A stretch of 64,000 nucleotides of DNA from Cucumis sativus (taxonomy: Eukaryota; Streptophyta; Magnoliopsida; Cucurbitales; Cucurbitaceae): positions 1,240,001-1,304,000 of the forward strand of contig NC_026656.2 of NCBI RefSeq assembly GCF_000004075.3, in the 5' to 3' direction. Below are positions 1 to 11,348 of this stretch, piece by piece (position 1 is the first letter of the stretch; each line of letters begins with the position of its first letter). The position numbers were made by a program, and so were the translations under genes. The notes beneath the pieces are model-generated. The model did not search any database. It was not told where the DNA came from and saw only the letters and a program-made list of their open reading frames with translations.

Positions 1-1074
1 AAAAGTTTCAAAAATACTTTAAACTTTTTTTAAAAAAAAATTAACTTTAAAATAAAATTGTCTCTACGCATAGTGATAAATTATTTTGGTTTTATGGGAT
101 TTGTTTTATGGCTTAGAAATTGGAGATGTCATCGAATAATTCTGCCTCCCGTGCATGGTTGGATTGCTCATTGTGCATATTTAAAGGACATCCAACATTC
201 AAATTGTCTTGGCAACCGAAGTTATTTAAATAAAGGGATTGAACAACCTAAGTTATTCAAATAAAGGGATTTTGTTCAATGGAAATATGCACCACTATGA
301 AAGGTAATCTCATAAACTTGAGGGGAGCTAAGTTTTTTTAGAGAGAGTCTCTGTCTTAGTGGTAGTCTAAGTCATCTTCCAATAGATAACAAATGAGAAA
401 TTTGGGGACGTGATTAGTGTAAAAAAATGGTTAGAAAAATATAATTTATTTTTAAATTCAAGAAGATATTATCCCTATAGATATTTAAAAGTTTTTTTTG
501 CAACAACGTATTAACTATTTCACATGCTATCTTTTTAACTTCTAACAATTTTCACAAAACTAATAGTAGGTATATTTTTTTTTACTCTTATTGAAAGTTC
601 GAGGATATTTTGAAACTTCTAAATTCTTAGTCTTTTCAACACACAAAATACAAAGTTTAGAGGTATTTTTTTATAATTTAGCTTTTTGAAATTTACAAAC
701 AATACTAAACTAAGTCTAAATATAACCACAATGTATTAGTCTAATCTAAATATAACTGTAATTAATTTTTGGGTCAAATTGATTGTGGCTTGAGATTAGT
801 GAAGATGATATAAATTAAGAAAAATCTAAAATCTAAATTAGATTACATTTAATGAATTTAGATTAGTATTTCGTAAATATTTTGCTATTTTTTAATGAAA
901 AAGAAAAAAAAGAAGTTATTAGGAAAGAAGGGTAATATTGTATTTTTGCATATACATAAAACGTTATAAACTTATAATCAAACTCTTACTTCCACCTCCA
1001 CAATTAGCCCGAAGAACTAGGGTTTTGAGGTGCAAATTTTTTAGGGTTTTTGGGAGGTCGAGGAAAACACCCTA
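1..1074. other. AT-rich intergenic region and Alba 5' flank
   Basis: No gene is visible; the short open frames lack start context and family resemblance. The last 110 bases hold the likely promoter and 5' leader of the Alba gene. This includes a reverse telo-box (TTAGGGTTT) near 1042-1050 and a second AGGGTTTT near 1019-1026. Such motifs are frequent in 5' leaders of plant genes linked to translation and growth. Confidence 0.6.
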
Positions 1075-2544
1075 ATGGAAGAAATTGTTGAAGGCGTGAA
1101 TTCCATTAACTTGAGTTCCGATTCGTTTAAAAAGAATCGGATTCAAGTGTCCAACACCAAGAAACCCTTGTTCTTCTATGTCAATCTCGCCAAGGTTTGC
1201 CATTTCCAAATGTTGTTTTGATTACATTTACTATTTTGAATGTTTTTGTTTTCCAAGTGATTAATTACTGTTTCTGAATTTTTGTTTTTTTTTTTGCTTT
1301 TCATTGTAGAGGTACATGCAGCAGCATGATGAGGTTGAACTTTCTGCTCTGGGAATGGGTAATTTTGCCTTTCATTTTGTTCTTTTTAAGTAAGTGTAAT
1401 TTGTATTTTGATTTGAATTCTCCTTTGGAAGGTCTGAATCCTGCATTTTGTGGAGTTTTTCTGTAGCTTACATTCACAATTTGCAATTCGTTTGTTTGCT
1501 TTCTGACGACCTTTAACTTTCCAGAGTATGCGGACCAACATTAACAAAGAAAATTGAAATTGTTTCTTTTGTGTCTCTTGGATACTTCATTCATCAATGA
1601 AATCCTTTCTTATCCAAAAAAAGTAAAACAGTAACAATGATATAAACAATTTGGATGACTAGAAGAACTTGAGTATTATTGAAACTAGTGGGATGTGAAA
1701 ATTTTGCTTTGGAGAAGTTTGGTGGATATATTACTAATATTCACCAACGGCTTTAAGAAATTTTGTAGAAGATTTTTCCAGCATTGGTCACATTTGGTAT
1801 TTGATATTTTATCTATCTTTAGTTTTACCTTCCCTATGAAAGAATTTTATCACATCCTCCATTAATAGCCGTATGTACTTGCAATGTTTTGCAGCAATAG
1901 CCACAGTTGTTACAGTTGCTGAAATTTTGAAAAACAATGGATTGGCTCTCGAGAAGAGTAAGATCTCTGCCTTTTCTTACTTTTCAGACGAGAATGTTTA
2001 CTTGTGTTCCTTTTACTAACTTGCATCATATTTGAAGAGATTGCAACCTCAACTGTTGACATCAAGGATGACTCAAGAGGAAGACCTGTCCAGAAGGCTA
2101 AGGTGAGGATTACTCTGTATATTTAAGATCAAGTAATTACCCTCCAAATACAAACAACGACAAATTGATTCGGTGACTAGAACTTTTTTTATAGTGGTGC
2201 TGATTAGCTTAATTGCGGTTCCATTTGCTCTCAGATATTAAGATAATGGCATGACTAGGTCGTGATGCGTTCCATGATCTATGTTTTGTTATTTGACATG
2301 GAGATTGAATTTGTTAGCGTTCTTCTGTCACCATGGAACTCAATGAATCTTTTTTTCCCAAAACAGAACTTAATGAATTTGACACTCTTTTTCTCTTAAG
2401 AGCTTCTTGAGAATACTTGTTCTAACTTTGGTTTGGCCTCATCAGATTGAGATATTGCTGGGTAAAACCGAAAACTTCGATGAATTGATGGCTGCTGCTG
2501 CTGAGGAAAGGGGGGAGATAGGCGAAGCAGACGAGCAGAGTTAA
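1075..2544 (+). CDS. Alba DNA/RNA-binding protein-like
   Basis: The spliced product is 131 aa from five coding exons: 1075-1194, 1310-1358, 1895-1957, 2038-2102 and 2446-2544. All borders are GT-AG and all phases agree. The protein starts MEEIVEGVNS and carries the Alba signature: residues about 19-45 (NRIQVSNTKKPLFFYVNLAK), then ALGMAIATVVTVAEILKNNG, then ATSTVDI. The tail is short and acidic. Family knowledge: small plant Alba proteins bind RNA and RNA:DNA hybrids, in nucleus or cytoplasm. The length fits the short class without C-terminal RGG repeats; a target cannot be read from sequence. The start is the first ATG after a leader with telo-box motifs and opens a contiguous frame into the domain. 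Intron 2 holds a retroposon 3' tail (1575-1623). The gene converges with SEC11. Confidence 0.9.
1575..1623 (+). repeat. Retroposon 3' tail fragment in Alba intron 2
   Basis: The stretch reads TTCATCAATGAAATCC, then TTTCTTATCC, then an A-run. The same layout (TCAATGAAA, TTTCTTATCC or a variant, A-run) recurs in part near 23126-23155, 35932-35968 and, on the minus strand, 49368-49413. It looks like the end of a LINE or SINE family. No coding portion is left here. Confidence 0.5.
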
Positions 2545-3119
2545 AAGATGGATTACATTTGCTGTATCTTTTTATTTTAGCTATAAATTTTGTCGATGAT
2601 GTTGAATTTTCCATCAATTATTTGTAGCTCTTTACGGCACTATTTTTCAATTGTGAGTTTGTTCATAAATTTCGCTTTAGGGATCTTCACATTTTCTTTG
2701 GAGTCTTTCTTTTTAACCTATAGAAAACCAAATTTTGTATTGTTATTTTTTTGCTACAAATCATTTGCTTTATTTTTTCTTCTTTGTACCAATTTTAATT
2801 TGCCTAAACATTTATAGAATGTAGTGTTGATTGTGATTGGTTTGTCAAAAGTAGATATTGAAATGTAATAATATTGGTATTGAAGCAAAGTTGAGAGCAT
2901 TTGAACCATTTTTATAACATGCAATATTGTGAATGGATGAGAATGTAAATTAGACAAGGCCCAAGTGATTGAAAATTGAACTCTCTCTATATTTCATTTT
3001 CACAGTATAAATAAATTATTTCATACAATAGAAAGAATAATCAGGCATGTCCCTTTCATAACTCTTCCTATCCTTCCTTAACAATGTGTATAAATTGAGA
3101 TTATAGAAACTCTCAATCC
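2545..3119. other. Convergent intergenic gap (Alba / SEC11 3' ends)
   Basis: This AT-rich stretch presumably contains both 3' UTRs. The small open frames on either strand show no recognisable protein. I see nothing else in it. Confidence 0.6.
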
Positions 3120-6100
3120 CTAATCATTAGAGGTTAAGACCAGCAATCCCAATGCACCAATAAGTATGTACTGCAATAACAACGAAACAGAGTGAGTTGA
3201 ATCAAACCATCCAAAATTGGATTTAAAAGTAAATTCTCTTTTTGGGGATAAAAAGAAAAAAGACAACCATATGCCCACCTAGACAGTCTTTTGGTTATTC
3301 TTTCTTCCTCTTTTTTTCCAACAAAACTCATATCTCAGGTGTAAAATTGTAACATCATGAAATCTAAACTAAATTGAAACTGAATTATATGTAACATTTT
3401 GAACCTATGAATCAAATATAAACAATAAGGTATTTTTCGCTAATTATGAAATCAAGCAAGATGAGGACTTGTAAGTTTTCAACAAGTTCAAACCTTGATT
3501 ATAGGCATGTCTGTCATGATAATTGTTGCATATCCAACATATGGCAAGAAACTGCAAACGAAGAATAAAAATGTTAGAGCAAGAGGACTGTCTATTTCTT
3601 TCCCTATTTCTAAACAGCTTGTATAAAATAGAGCCTTCTAATGCACATCAAGCTGACGACTATGGTTAGAATTCGGAAAATCAACAAGTATAAGCATGTT
3701 CAGGACTCGTTGATTTATCAATAGTTCTTGCAAATTTACCCGATGGCTTTTCCCATTAAGTGTTGTCTTTGCAACCAAAGCTGATTCTCAGCATATAGTG
3801 GAATATCATCATATTCATTATTGTCACCTGGAAGTTTAACACAAAAGAAACAAGCAAAGTTCATCGTTAAACATTCAGCAAAATAATTTCATTCCAATTC
3901 AAAACCATATCATCCTCCCTTAACAAGTTTTTTGAACTTATGGTTCATGTTCAAGTACCTTTTGTAAGAAAATAAACTTCTCCTGTATCTTTGGTCTCAT
4001 GAACCTGATAAGAATTACATTTTATGTAAATCAAAGTTACAGTTAAACATCTAAAGTGTTTAAGCAAGGTTTAAAATGGATATTTCTAAAAACAATTATA
4101 TAAACAAGCAAATTAATATTAAAATTAAGAAAAAGGTTTCGTTTTTTAAATAAGTTGAAAGTTTAAAACACTTGCTAATAACCTTGTGCACACATTTTGT
4201 TGCTTATTTTTTTATGTTTCATCGATTTCTTTTGTGATACAATGGAAATTTTGATTCATCCATTATGTGAATGTCATATAAAGACATTGTTAGAAAATTA
4301 ATACACTAATCTTATCACGACTATTGATGACTTTTTTTCTTTAGAAACCAAGGAAATTGAGAATTTGTAGGGTGAGCTAAACTATGACAAATGAAGATTT
4401 ATCTTTGTTTCTTTGCTATAGGTCAACTTATTTGCAATAAGTTCAAGGGAACTTTAAGCAGTGGAAACAAAATGGAAATATTGGACTTCTCCTTTCACAG
4501 GTAACTAATGGCTTCCTGCTGAGCACTACAACTTCATAATTCTAAAATGAAATTGTGGCTGTGTTGAAAAAACCATCTAGTGAAACATAAATTCCTTGAA
4601 TGAAACAAGATATCTCTAATGAAATAAGTTGTCTGCACACTTAGTACAATGTAAAGATAGAGAAATTTTACTGAAAACCTTACCTTGATTACACGATGGA
4701 CGATTGGAATGTCACGTCCCTGGCAAATGCTACAAAGGGATGTTAGTAGACAATTTACAAATGTTGGAAGTGACATGAAATATGTTTAAATTGAAAGCAA
4801 CACTAACTAATCAAAAAGGTTCTTCATGTATTTACGATACGACATAATGTGTAAATTAGATTTTTCTAGAGTTATGTTGAAATATGTGGATTATAAATAA
4901 ATACCACAAAAGTAAGGTTCTAGAAGTGTTATAACCTTTCTTTAGGCTCCAACCAATTCGAGAATTCTCTTCGATAATGGTTCGCTCATAAAAGTATCTT
5001 GAATACAATGGATTCAAAAAAAGCCTAGAATTTTTTTTTACTTGGGGTCCAAGGATCTCATGCTTATAAATGGGAGGCGTGTCTCTATACATAAGCCAAG
5101 CTAAAAAGTTAAACAAGTTTAGAGTGAGGAAAAGTGAGTGAGTGCTGAGAGAGTGAAAAAGTTTCTTTTACTTTCGTAATAATAGTTTCTTTCTTCCAAG
5201 TGTCTGTCTCTATTCCTTTTGTGTTAATTTCTTTAACAATGTTAAACAATTAACCCAAAAGAAGCCGTTTGAAGTTTATAACTCCAAAACTTATAAGTAA
5301 TAGACAACATAAACTTCTCTAAACACAAACAGTGATATGAACGTGACCCAAAATATTGAATGTTAAGACTTTGTTTAATAATCATTTGGATTTTTGTTTT
5401 TGATTTTTAAAAGTTAAGCTTGTAAACACTAGTTCTACCTATTGGTTCTTTTTTTTTATTTATCTATTTTTAAGGATATTTTTAAAATCCAGCCTTCAAA
5501 AACTAAAAAACTATATTTTTTAAAGCTCGCTTTAGTTCTTGAAATCCAACTATGAATTTAAATGCTTCCATAGAAGAGATGAAAGTCATGGTAAAGAAAT
5601 TGTTAGGAAAAAAATCAAAATTTTCAACTGTCAAATAGTTAACAATGAGACTTAGAAGTTGCAAGTTACAAGGAAAGGAGTCGTAACTAGACCAATATAA
5701 AGATTATTCCCTTATTCAAAGTCAATTAGCAATAAGAGGTGAACGAGGTAAATCATCAATACAAATCAAAGTAAGGAAAAGAAATACTACCATCTTTACA
5801 AAGAAGAGGAAACCTATTCATTCCCCTACCAGAAAATGGAATTCCAAGACATTGCAAAATCCAAATTGCTTTCATAACGAAAGACTAACTATAACCAGTG
5901 TAGAAATGTATCACGTTAGCTCATGAAAAATGAGAGTATGAGACGAGAGTTACCTCGATGTTATACACAACGATTTCCCCTGTGCGAATTGGATCCTTGT
6001 TCATGTGGAGGAATAGAATATCGCCCTGCACCAGATAAAACTCATCATAGGAAGCTAAACCAAAACTATCATAAGCTTTCCCCCATTAGCTGTTAGCCAC

Positions 6101-7722
6101 TGTGTACTATCAGATATTCTAGCAGAGCTGGGTGAATATAAACCAATATGAAGCACTGGAGAAGTATGAATTAGGTTAAATTACAAAGCCCCTCAACTTT
6201 GAGGTCTGTGTTGAAGTTTCAAATTTTCAAATTTATTCTTTGAATTTTGACATAAAATTCTAATTTATATCTAATAGATCAATTAACTTTTTGAAAGTTT
6301 CAAATTTAGGAGGGATCCATAGACATAAAATTGAAAATTCAATGACCTATTAAACATTTTGAAAATTCAAAAACCAAACCGACACAAACTTCATAGTTTA
6401 GAGACAAAACTTGTGATTTAACCTTTTGAATTAATATTCTACCCCAGTAACATAATCAACTAAAAAGCTAGAGTCTAATATTTAAGAACCAAAGTTTTTT
6501 TCTTTTCATTTCATTCCTTTTTCCTAATAACAAGCTATTGAGTCTTAGCATTATGTTCACAGGCATGCCCTCCACAAAATCCTAGAGATTCGAAGCAAGT
6601 TCAATCGACAATAAAGTGTTTCAAGATAATATGTTTTCAATCTCAGACTATCTATAGTTCATAGTTGTAAGAACGCGACTCCAACAATGTCTGTTTCATA
6701 TGGTGAGATTCCATAACATCTAAGATCCAAAAAATCCACGGCACACGTGATTTAAATGTTGATACAAAAGATGAAAAAACTAAAAATTTTATATAACGAA
6801 AGGCAGTTCTGTATCGATAGTTCAAGTAAATGCATAGTTAAAGTTAGAATCAATCGACTTAGGGAATTAATGGAAACTTGCATATGTAATAGGATCAGCT
6901 CACCCTAGCAAAACCAGGTTCCATACTTCCAGTGAGTACAACCACCACAGGGGACACACTGCCTGTCCAGCAAATCAGTCCTTTCCAAATCATCAACGCA
7001 GACGAAACGATCAAACCTGATAGATTACGATACTGTTCTTAGAGCAAAGGAATGCAGAAGTCAAATGCATGTTGTAGTTGGATTCCAGTACTTCGAAGTT
7101 TGAATAGAAACAAAACACAGACAAAATGAAGATATTTGAACTAAGATTTTAAGCTCCGTGCTCAAATTTTGTTAAAACTTGACAGTTGTATCTATTTAGT
7201 TCTGAAGTTAAAACACTCATTTGTGCCTCTAAATCCCGTTCATAATTGTCCGTTTTTTTCTACTATTAATCTATCAACTCATGTCAAATTAGCATATATT
7301 GAATCAACATCCATCCCACTTCGTCACCATTCAGTTAACGGTGTAAAAGTAGGAGTAATACAGCATCACAACTTAAATTTTTGAGACATTGAAACCAAAC
7401 AGACCAAAGTTAGAGTCTAAACATGTGATGTAACCTCAGACAATTCATAAAACCAAGTTGGAGAAAGAACTCGCACTTATTCAATCATAAAATGAAGAAC
7501 AAAGCTGGAGACACTCAACATTTGTAATGGAATAGAGAAACTTCAAACTGAATCAGCAAAAAAAACAAACAAAAGAAAGCTTCCCTGCAGAATGAGGATA
7601 CTCATTTGATATGTAACACTCAAAATTTGGTGAGTTTACGTACCAAAACTAATGGCCTGAGATAGAGCCTTTCTGATTTTGATGGATTTGAAAGACTCGA
7701 TTGTCTCTCCAATCCAACCCAT
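3120..7722 (-). CDS. SEC11: Signal peptidase complex catalytic subunit SEC11
   Basis: The spliced product is 180 aa from eight exons, in minus-strand order: 7722-7644, 7016-6904, 6025-5954, 4719-4684, 4004-3959, 3827-3740, 3551-3494 and 3170-3120. All borders are GT-AG and phases are continuous. It is the ER membrane serine protease that removes signal peptides from secreted and membrane proteins. A short N-terminal stretch precedes a membrane segment at about residues 24-45. The catalytic serine is Ser57 in TGSMEPGF. His96 in IPIVHRVIK replaces the bacterial lysine, as in all eukaryotic SEC11. Asp117 and Asp123 lie in [12 protein letters not shown]-terminal hydrophobic segment ([13 protein letters not shown]) follows. 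The length equals that of plant SEC11A/C proteins. Introns hold MITE-like repeats (6173-6424, 7140-7435) and a decayed repeat (5370-5565). The gene is divergent from SNU13. Confidence 0.96.
5370..5565. repeat. Decayed dispersed repeat in SEC11 intron
   Basis: The stretch runs from TTTGTTTTTGATTTTTAAAA through TAAGCTTGTAAACACT to the AAAACTAAAAA block and ends near GGAATTT-like text. It resembles a short non-coding repeat that I recall as abundant in cucurbit genomes. A fragment with TTTTTAGTTTTTGGTTGG occurs near 24490. The identification rests on recall and is not proven here. Confidence 0.35.
6173..6424. mobile_element. MITE-like element in SEC11 intron 2
   Basis: The ends form an imperfect inverted repeat. 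The left end reads AGGTTAAATTACAAAG and the reverse complement of the right end reads AGGTTAAATCACAAGT. Weaker inverted similarity continues inward (CAACTTTGAGG against CTAAACTATGAAG). The element is 252 bp and has no coding capacity. TGAATTA sits at the left edge and again four bases past the right edge, which could be a blurred target duplication. Confidence 0.5.
7140..7435. repeat. MITE-related fragment in SEC11 intron 1
   Basis: Its right end (CCAAACAGACCAAAGTTAGA, then TCTAAACATGTGATGTAACCT) parallels the right end of the element at 6173-6424. The left end is not clearly preserved. The 71-aa open frame inside it is not a gene. Confidence 0.35.
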
Positions 7723-9560
7723 TTTGGCTCCTTTCTTCCTATCTCTCTGTGATGTTTTGAAAGCTGAAATGGGTTTTATGGGATCAATGGAAATAGAATT
7801 GGGTGTAAAACAAGATTAAAACTTTCTCGCTGTTTAATGAATAATCTACAGAAACGAAAACTGGGTTTTGGTTGTTTCGAATATAGAACTTCTCGAGCTT
7901 CGACTATTCGCAATTTCGCGGGTTCTTACGACCCCGGTTTTCAATACCGTGGCTCCTCGATTCCTATTGGCTCGCATGATCAAGATGGGGCCACCAAAAC
8001 AAAAAATGTTTAAATTCTAATATATGACGTGGCATTTCATTGAAAAATAATAAGATAATAGAAGTTTTTCCAAAAAAATACAAAAATTTTAAAACTATTT
8101 ACACTACACAATAAAACAAAAAATTTTACACCAATATTTTATCAAGGTTCTGTTTTAAATAATTTTCTTTAATTAAACAAAAATTTAATTTTTAAATGAA
8201 AGCTACGTCAAATCACAAAATCATTTAGAATAAAACGACTCATGATATCTTTTTTTTGCATATTACAAATATGGCAAAATAAGTGATATCGTACTATCAT
8301 CAAAGGGTTATTAAACAATAATTATGGAGTTATCGACTTTTAAATTTACAAATTTTATAATTTATAAAACGTAATAACATAAGTTTTATTATCATACTTT
8401 TTTTAATTTTGCTCTTTTTATAGAGGCCCTCATTTAAACATAATTGGAAATAACTTTAAATACATGAAATATTCTATCTTTAATGCCATTTCCATTTGGG
8501 TTTTGATTGATTCATTCCTTAAATGGAAGCTTGTAGATGTTACAATAATAATTTACACGGTAGAGGAGTAATTCAAAGTTTTTCCTTTGTTAGTTGTAAT
8601 TGTGCAGTTATGTTCCTCACGAACTTGCTACACATTCTCACAAATATTGACTAACATCAAATTTGCATGAAGATCACCCGTGGATGTATTCCCCTCAAAA
8701 CACTTATTGTCGTATTTTTCTATTTGGTTGTATCTTGTTTGTTTTTGCCAAAACAATAATGAAATTGAAAATAAGTTGTAAATTATAACAATTAGATTCA
8801 TAACTTTTTTCATATATACATGACGTTTTTAAAAAGTTACAAATATAACCAATATATGTTTATGAAAGTAATTAGATTATTTTTTTATTTTTTTATTTTT
8901 ATTTTATGAAACAAATCTATATTTTATGATTTTATTTCATTAACGGTATTTCTCTTTGGTTATATATAGGTTTGTACTCTACTGAATTATTAATGAAATA
9001 TAGATTTATTCCATAAAATCAACAATGTTAAAGTATGTTGAAAACATTGGTATGATTAGTATGGGTCTAAATAAGTGGGTTGGAGGAAAAACGTGGATCA
9101 ACCCAACGTAATAACAATATTGGTTCAATATGTCAAGGTCAACCTAATTCAACTCAAAAAAAAAAAAAAAAAACCGTTGGGTTGGTCTTAGGATTTATAT
9201 CTTGTTTACAATTTATTAATCTCGAACCATCTCGGTGCAATTAAGGCTGAAGATCAAATAACTAAAGGAAAAAGTCTTTCATCCCGAGGCATATCGGGTA
9301 ATGTATGTCCAAGATCAAATAAAATAAAAGCATAATTCTTTCATCTCATATCGTTTTAATCCCATTAAGATCTACCAGGAAAGTGACATCTAGAATCAGG
9401 GTTGTGTCAACCCAACCCTTAATTTCTTAACCCGGTACCCCGGACTTTTGTTTCTTTCCATTTTCTAACCCAACACAATCTAAAAACGATTTGGGTTGGG
9501 TAATCCGAGCAGGCTAGGTGAAGCAAAGCCTCGTAATTACCATTCCAAGTGATACTCTAC
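7723..9560. other. Divergent intergenic region, SEC11 / SNU13
   Basis: The first ~250 bases are the SEC11 5' flank. The rest is very AT-rich, with an 18-base A-run near 9157-9174. Between 9070 and 9520 there are repeated GGGTTGG and CAACCCAAC words in both orientations that suggest a degraded inverted-repeat element. I could not define its ends. No gene is seen. Confidence 0.5.
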
Positions 9561-9565
9561 AATAG

Positions 9566-9760
9566 TTTGGGCTTAGTGAACAAAAGTACAAATATATAGT
9601 CCAAGCCCATAGGTATGGGCTTGAGTCAGATTTTGTTAGCTAAATTGGGCCGAAGCCCAATGATCGGTCAACCAAGAGCTCGGCCCGATGACCATGAGTC
9701 TTCTCTATATATTCCAAACATATATCGTCGACGATTTATCAGTAGCTCTTAAACCCTAAT
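9566..9760 (+). promoter_or_regulatory. SNU13 promoter: site II cluster, TATA and telo-box
   Basis: Five TGGGCY or reverse AGCCCA words occur at 9568-9573, 9604-9609, 9616-9621, 9646-9651 and 9654-9659. A TATATAT box lies at 9706-9712 and an AAACCCTAA telo-box at 9751-9759, about 65 bases before the start codon. The pairing of site II elements (bound by TCP factors) with a telo-box is known from ribosomal and nucleolar genes, which fits SNU13. Activity is inferred. Confidence 0.7.
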
Positions 9761-9822
9761 TTTTTTCCCTTCAAATTTTGCTGTCGTAGCATTAAAACCC
9801 TACCTTTCTTCTTCGATCTAAA

Positions 9823-11348
9823 ATGGTACCGTCTGAAATTGATTATTTTGTAGAACTTGTATTGATTTTGGTTTCATTCGTTTGCATGAATTTTAGTGGT
9901 GTTTGTGTTTTTGCAGACAGGAGAAGCTGTGAATCCCAAAGCCTATCCCCTAGCTGATGCTCAGCTTACAATTACTATTCTTGATCTTGTTCAGCAAGCT
10001 GCTAACTACAAGCAGCTCAAGAAGGGTGCGAATGAAGGTAGCGTGCTTTGTTTAGTGTTTGTGTTTTTCGTTTGAAGGAAGTTATATATTTTTAAGAAGT
10101 ATTGGGTGAGGATTTTTTATGGTGTTATTTGTTTCCCTTGGCTAATAGTTATATTTTGATGGATTTTCAGCTACTAAGACGCTGAATAGAGGGATTTCTG
10201 AGTTTGTTGTGATGGCTGCGGACACTGAGCCGCTTGAGATTCTTCTCCATCTTCCCTTGTTGGCTGAAGATAAGGTAACACTAAATATTTTATGAACTTT
10301 AGATTGAAAATCATGGGTTTCTGTTACTTCTTAAGATAGATAAGTTGGAAGTGAGAATGAACATATTTTAGGATTGCTATATCTCCCATGCTATTTATTG
10401 CACTATTTTATTAACTAATGAAGCCTTGCTGTAGACAATGTTAGGAATTAGCTTTTATATAGACGTGATAGCTAGCAGCAATTTCTCTTAATATTTGTTT
10501 CTTCCTTATGAGACACCCTCAATATGGAAGCCGTTGCCATTGTAGCTTTACATTGAATCCATATCTGTGTCATGAAAATCTGTGGTGGTTTATTGGGAAT
10601 TAATGCAACGAGGTAGCAAAAGAGCTTCCAAAATGTTCGCTTTTCTTGTTTGATTCACAATTTAGTAAATCCACAAGTTCAATAAACTTCCCCCATTTCA
10701 TTCTTTATTATAGTTAACTTCAAGCCAGTGTTCCCTATAGTCCAACTTTTATATTTGCTTCTAACTTTAGTTGTACACTTAGTCAGATGCTCAAGTCAAT
10801 TGTATAAAGCAAAAGTTTGAAAGATGAAATTTATCCCTTACTTTAGCATTGTGATAAAGTCATGTTTTGGATGGAGATAGAACCGCCAATGATTTATTCA
10901 ATTACATATCTTGTTTGATAACCATCTGGTTGGAAGAGTTTTCTTACTTTCATGTTATGCATTCCAGATATTAGGTTGATTTCTTTTCCAGACTTCAATA
11001 ATCAATATAATAAAATCATGTGTCTCAAAATGACAACTAATTCTTAATCCTCTATGATATAACACAATTATGTTCAAACTTGCAGAATGTGCCTTATGTG
11101 TTCGTCCCTTCTAAGCAAGCTCTTGGCCGAGCATGCGGAGTCACAAGACCTGTAATTGCATGCTCCGTAACAACAAACGAGGGAAGCCAATTGAAGTCTC
11201 AAATACAACAACTGAAGGTAAAAAAGAATTACTACTACCCCACCACTTTCTTTGATCTGTTATCTTTGTAAAAGCATCGCCTTTCCCCCTTGATACATTG
11301 TGTAATTCCTTCTAAATGCAGGATGCCATTGAGAAGCTGTTGATCTGA
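9823..11348 (+). CDS. SNU13: U4/U6.U5 snRNP and box C/D snoRNP protein SNU13 (15.5K/NHP2L1)
   Basis: The spliced product is 128 aa, the same length as human 15.5K. Exons are 9823-9825 (only the ATG), 9917-10037, 10171-10274, 11086-11217 and 11322-11348. It is an L7Ae/L30e-type kink-turn binder that nucleates U4 snRNP assembly for splicing and box C/D snoRNPs for rRNA methylation, acting in nucleus and nucleolus. The RNA-contact residues Asn40, Glu41 and Lys44 lie in [12 protein letters not shown]. The conserved [20 protein letters not shown] loop and the C-terminal IEKLLI are present. The start is fixed by the [16 protein letters not shown]-terminus, whose Met is alone on exon 1. The promoter is described separately. 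Confidence 0.97.
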
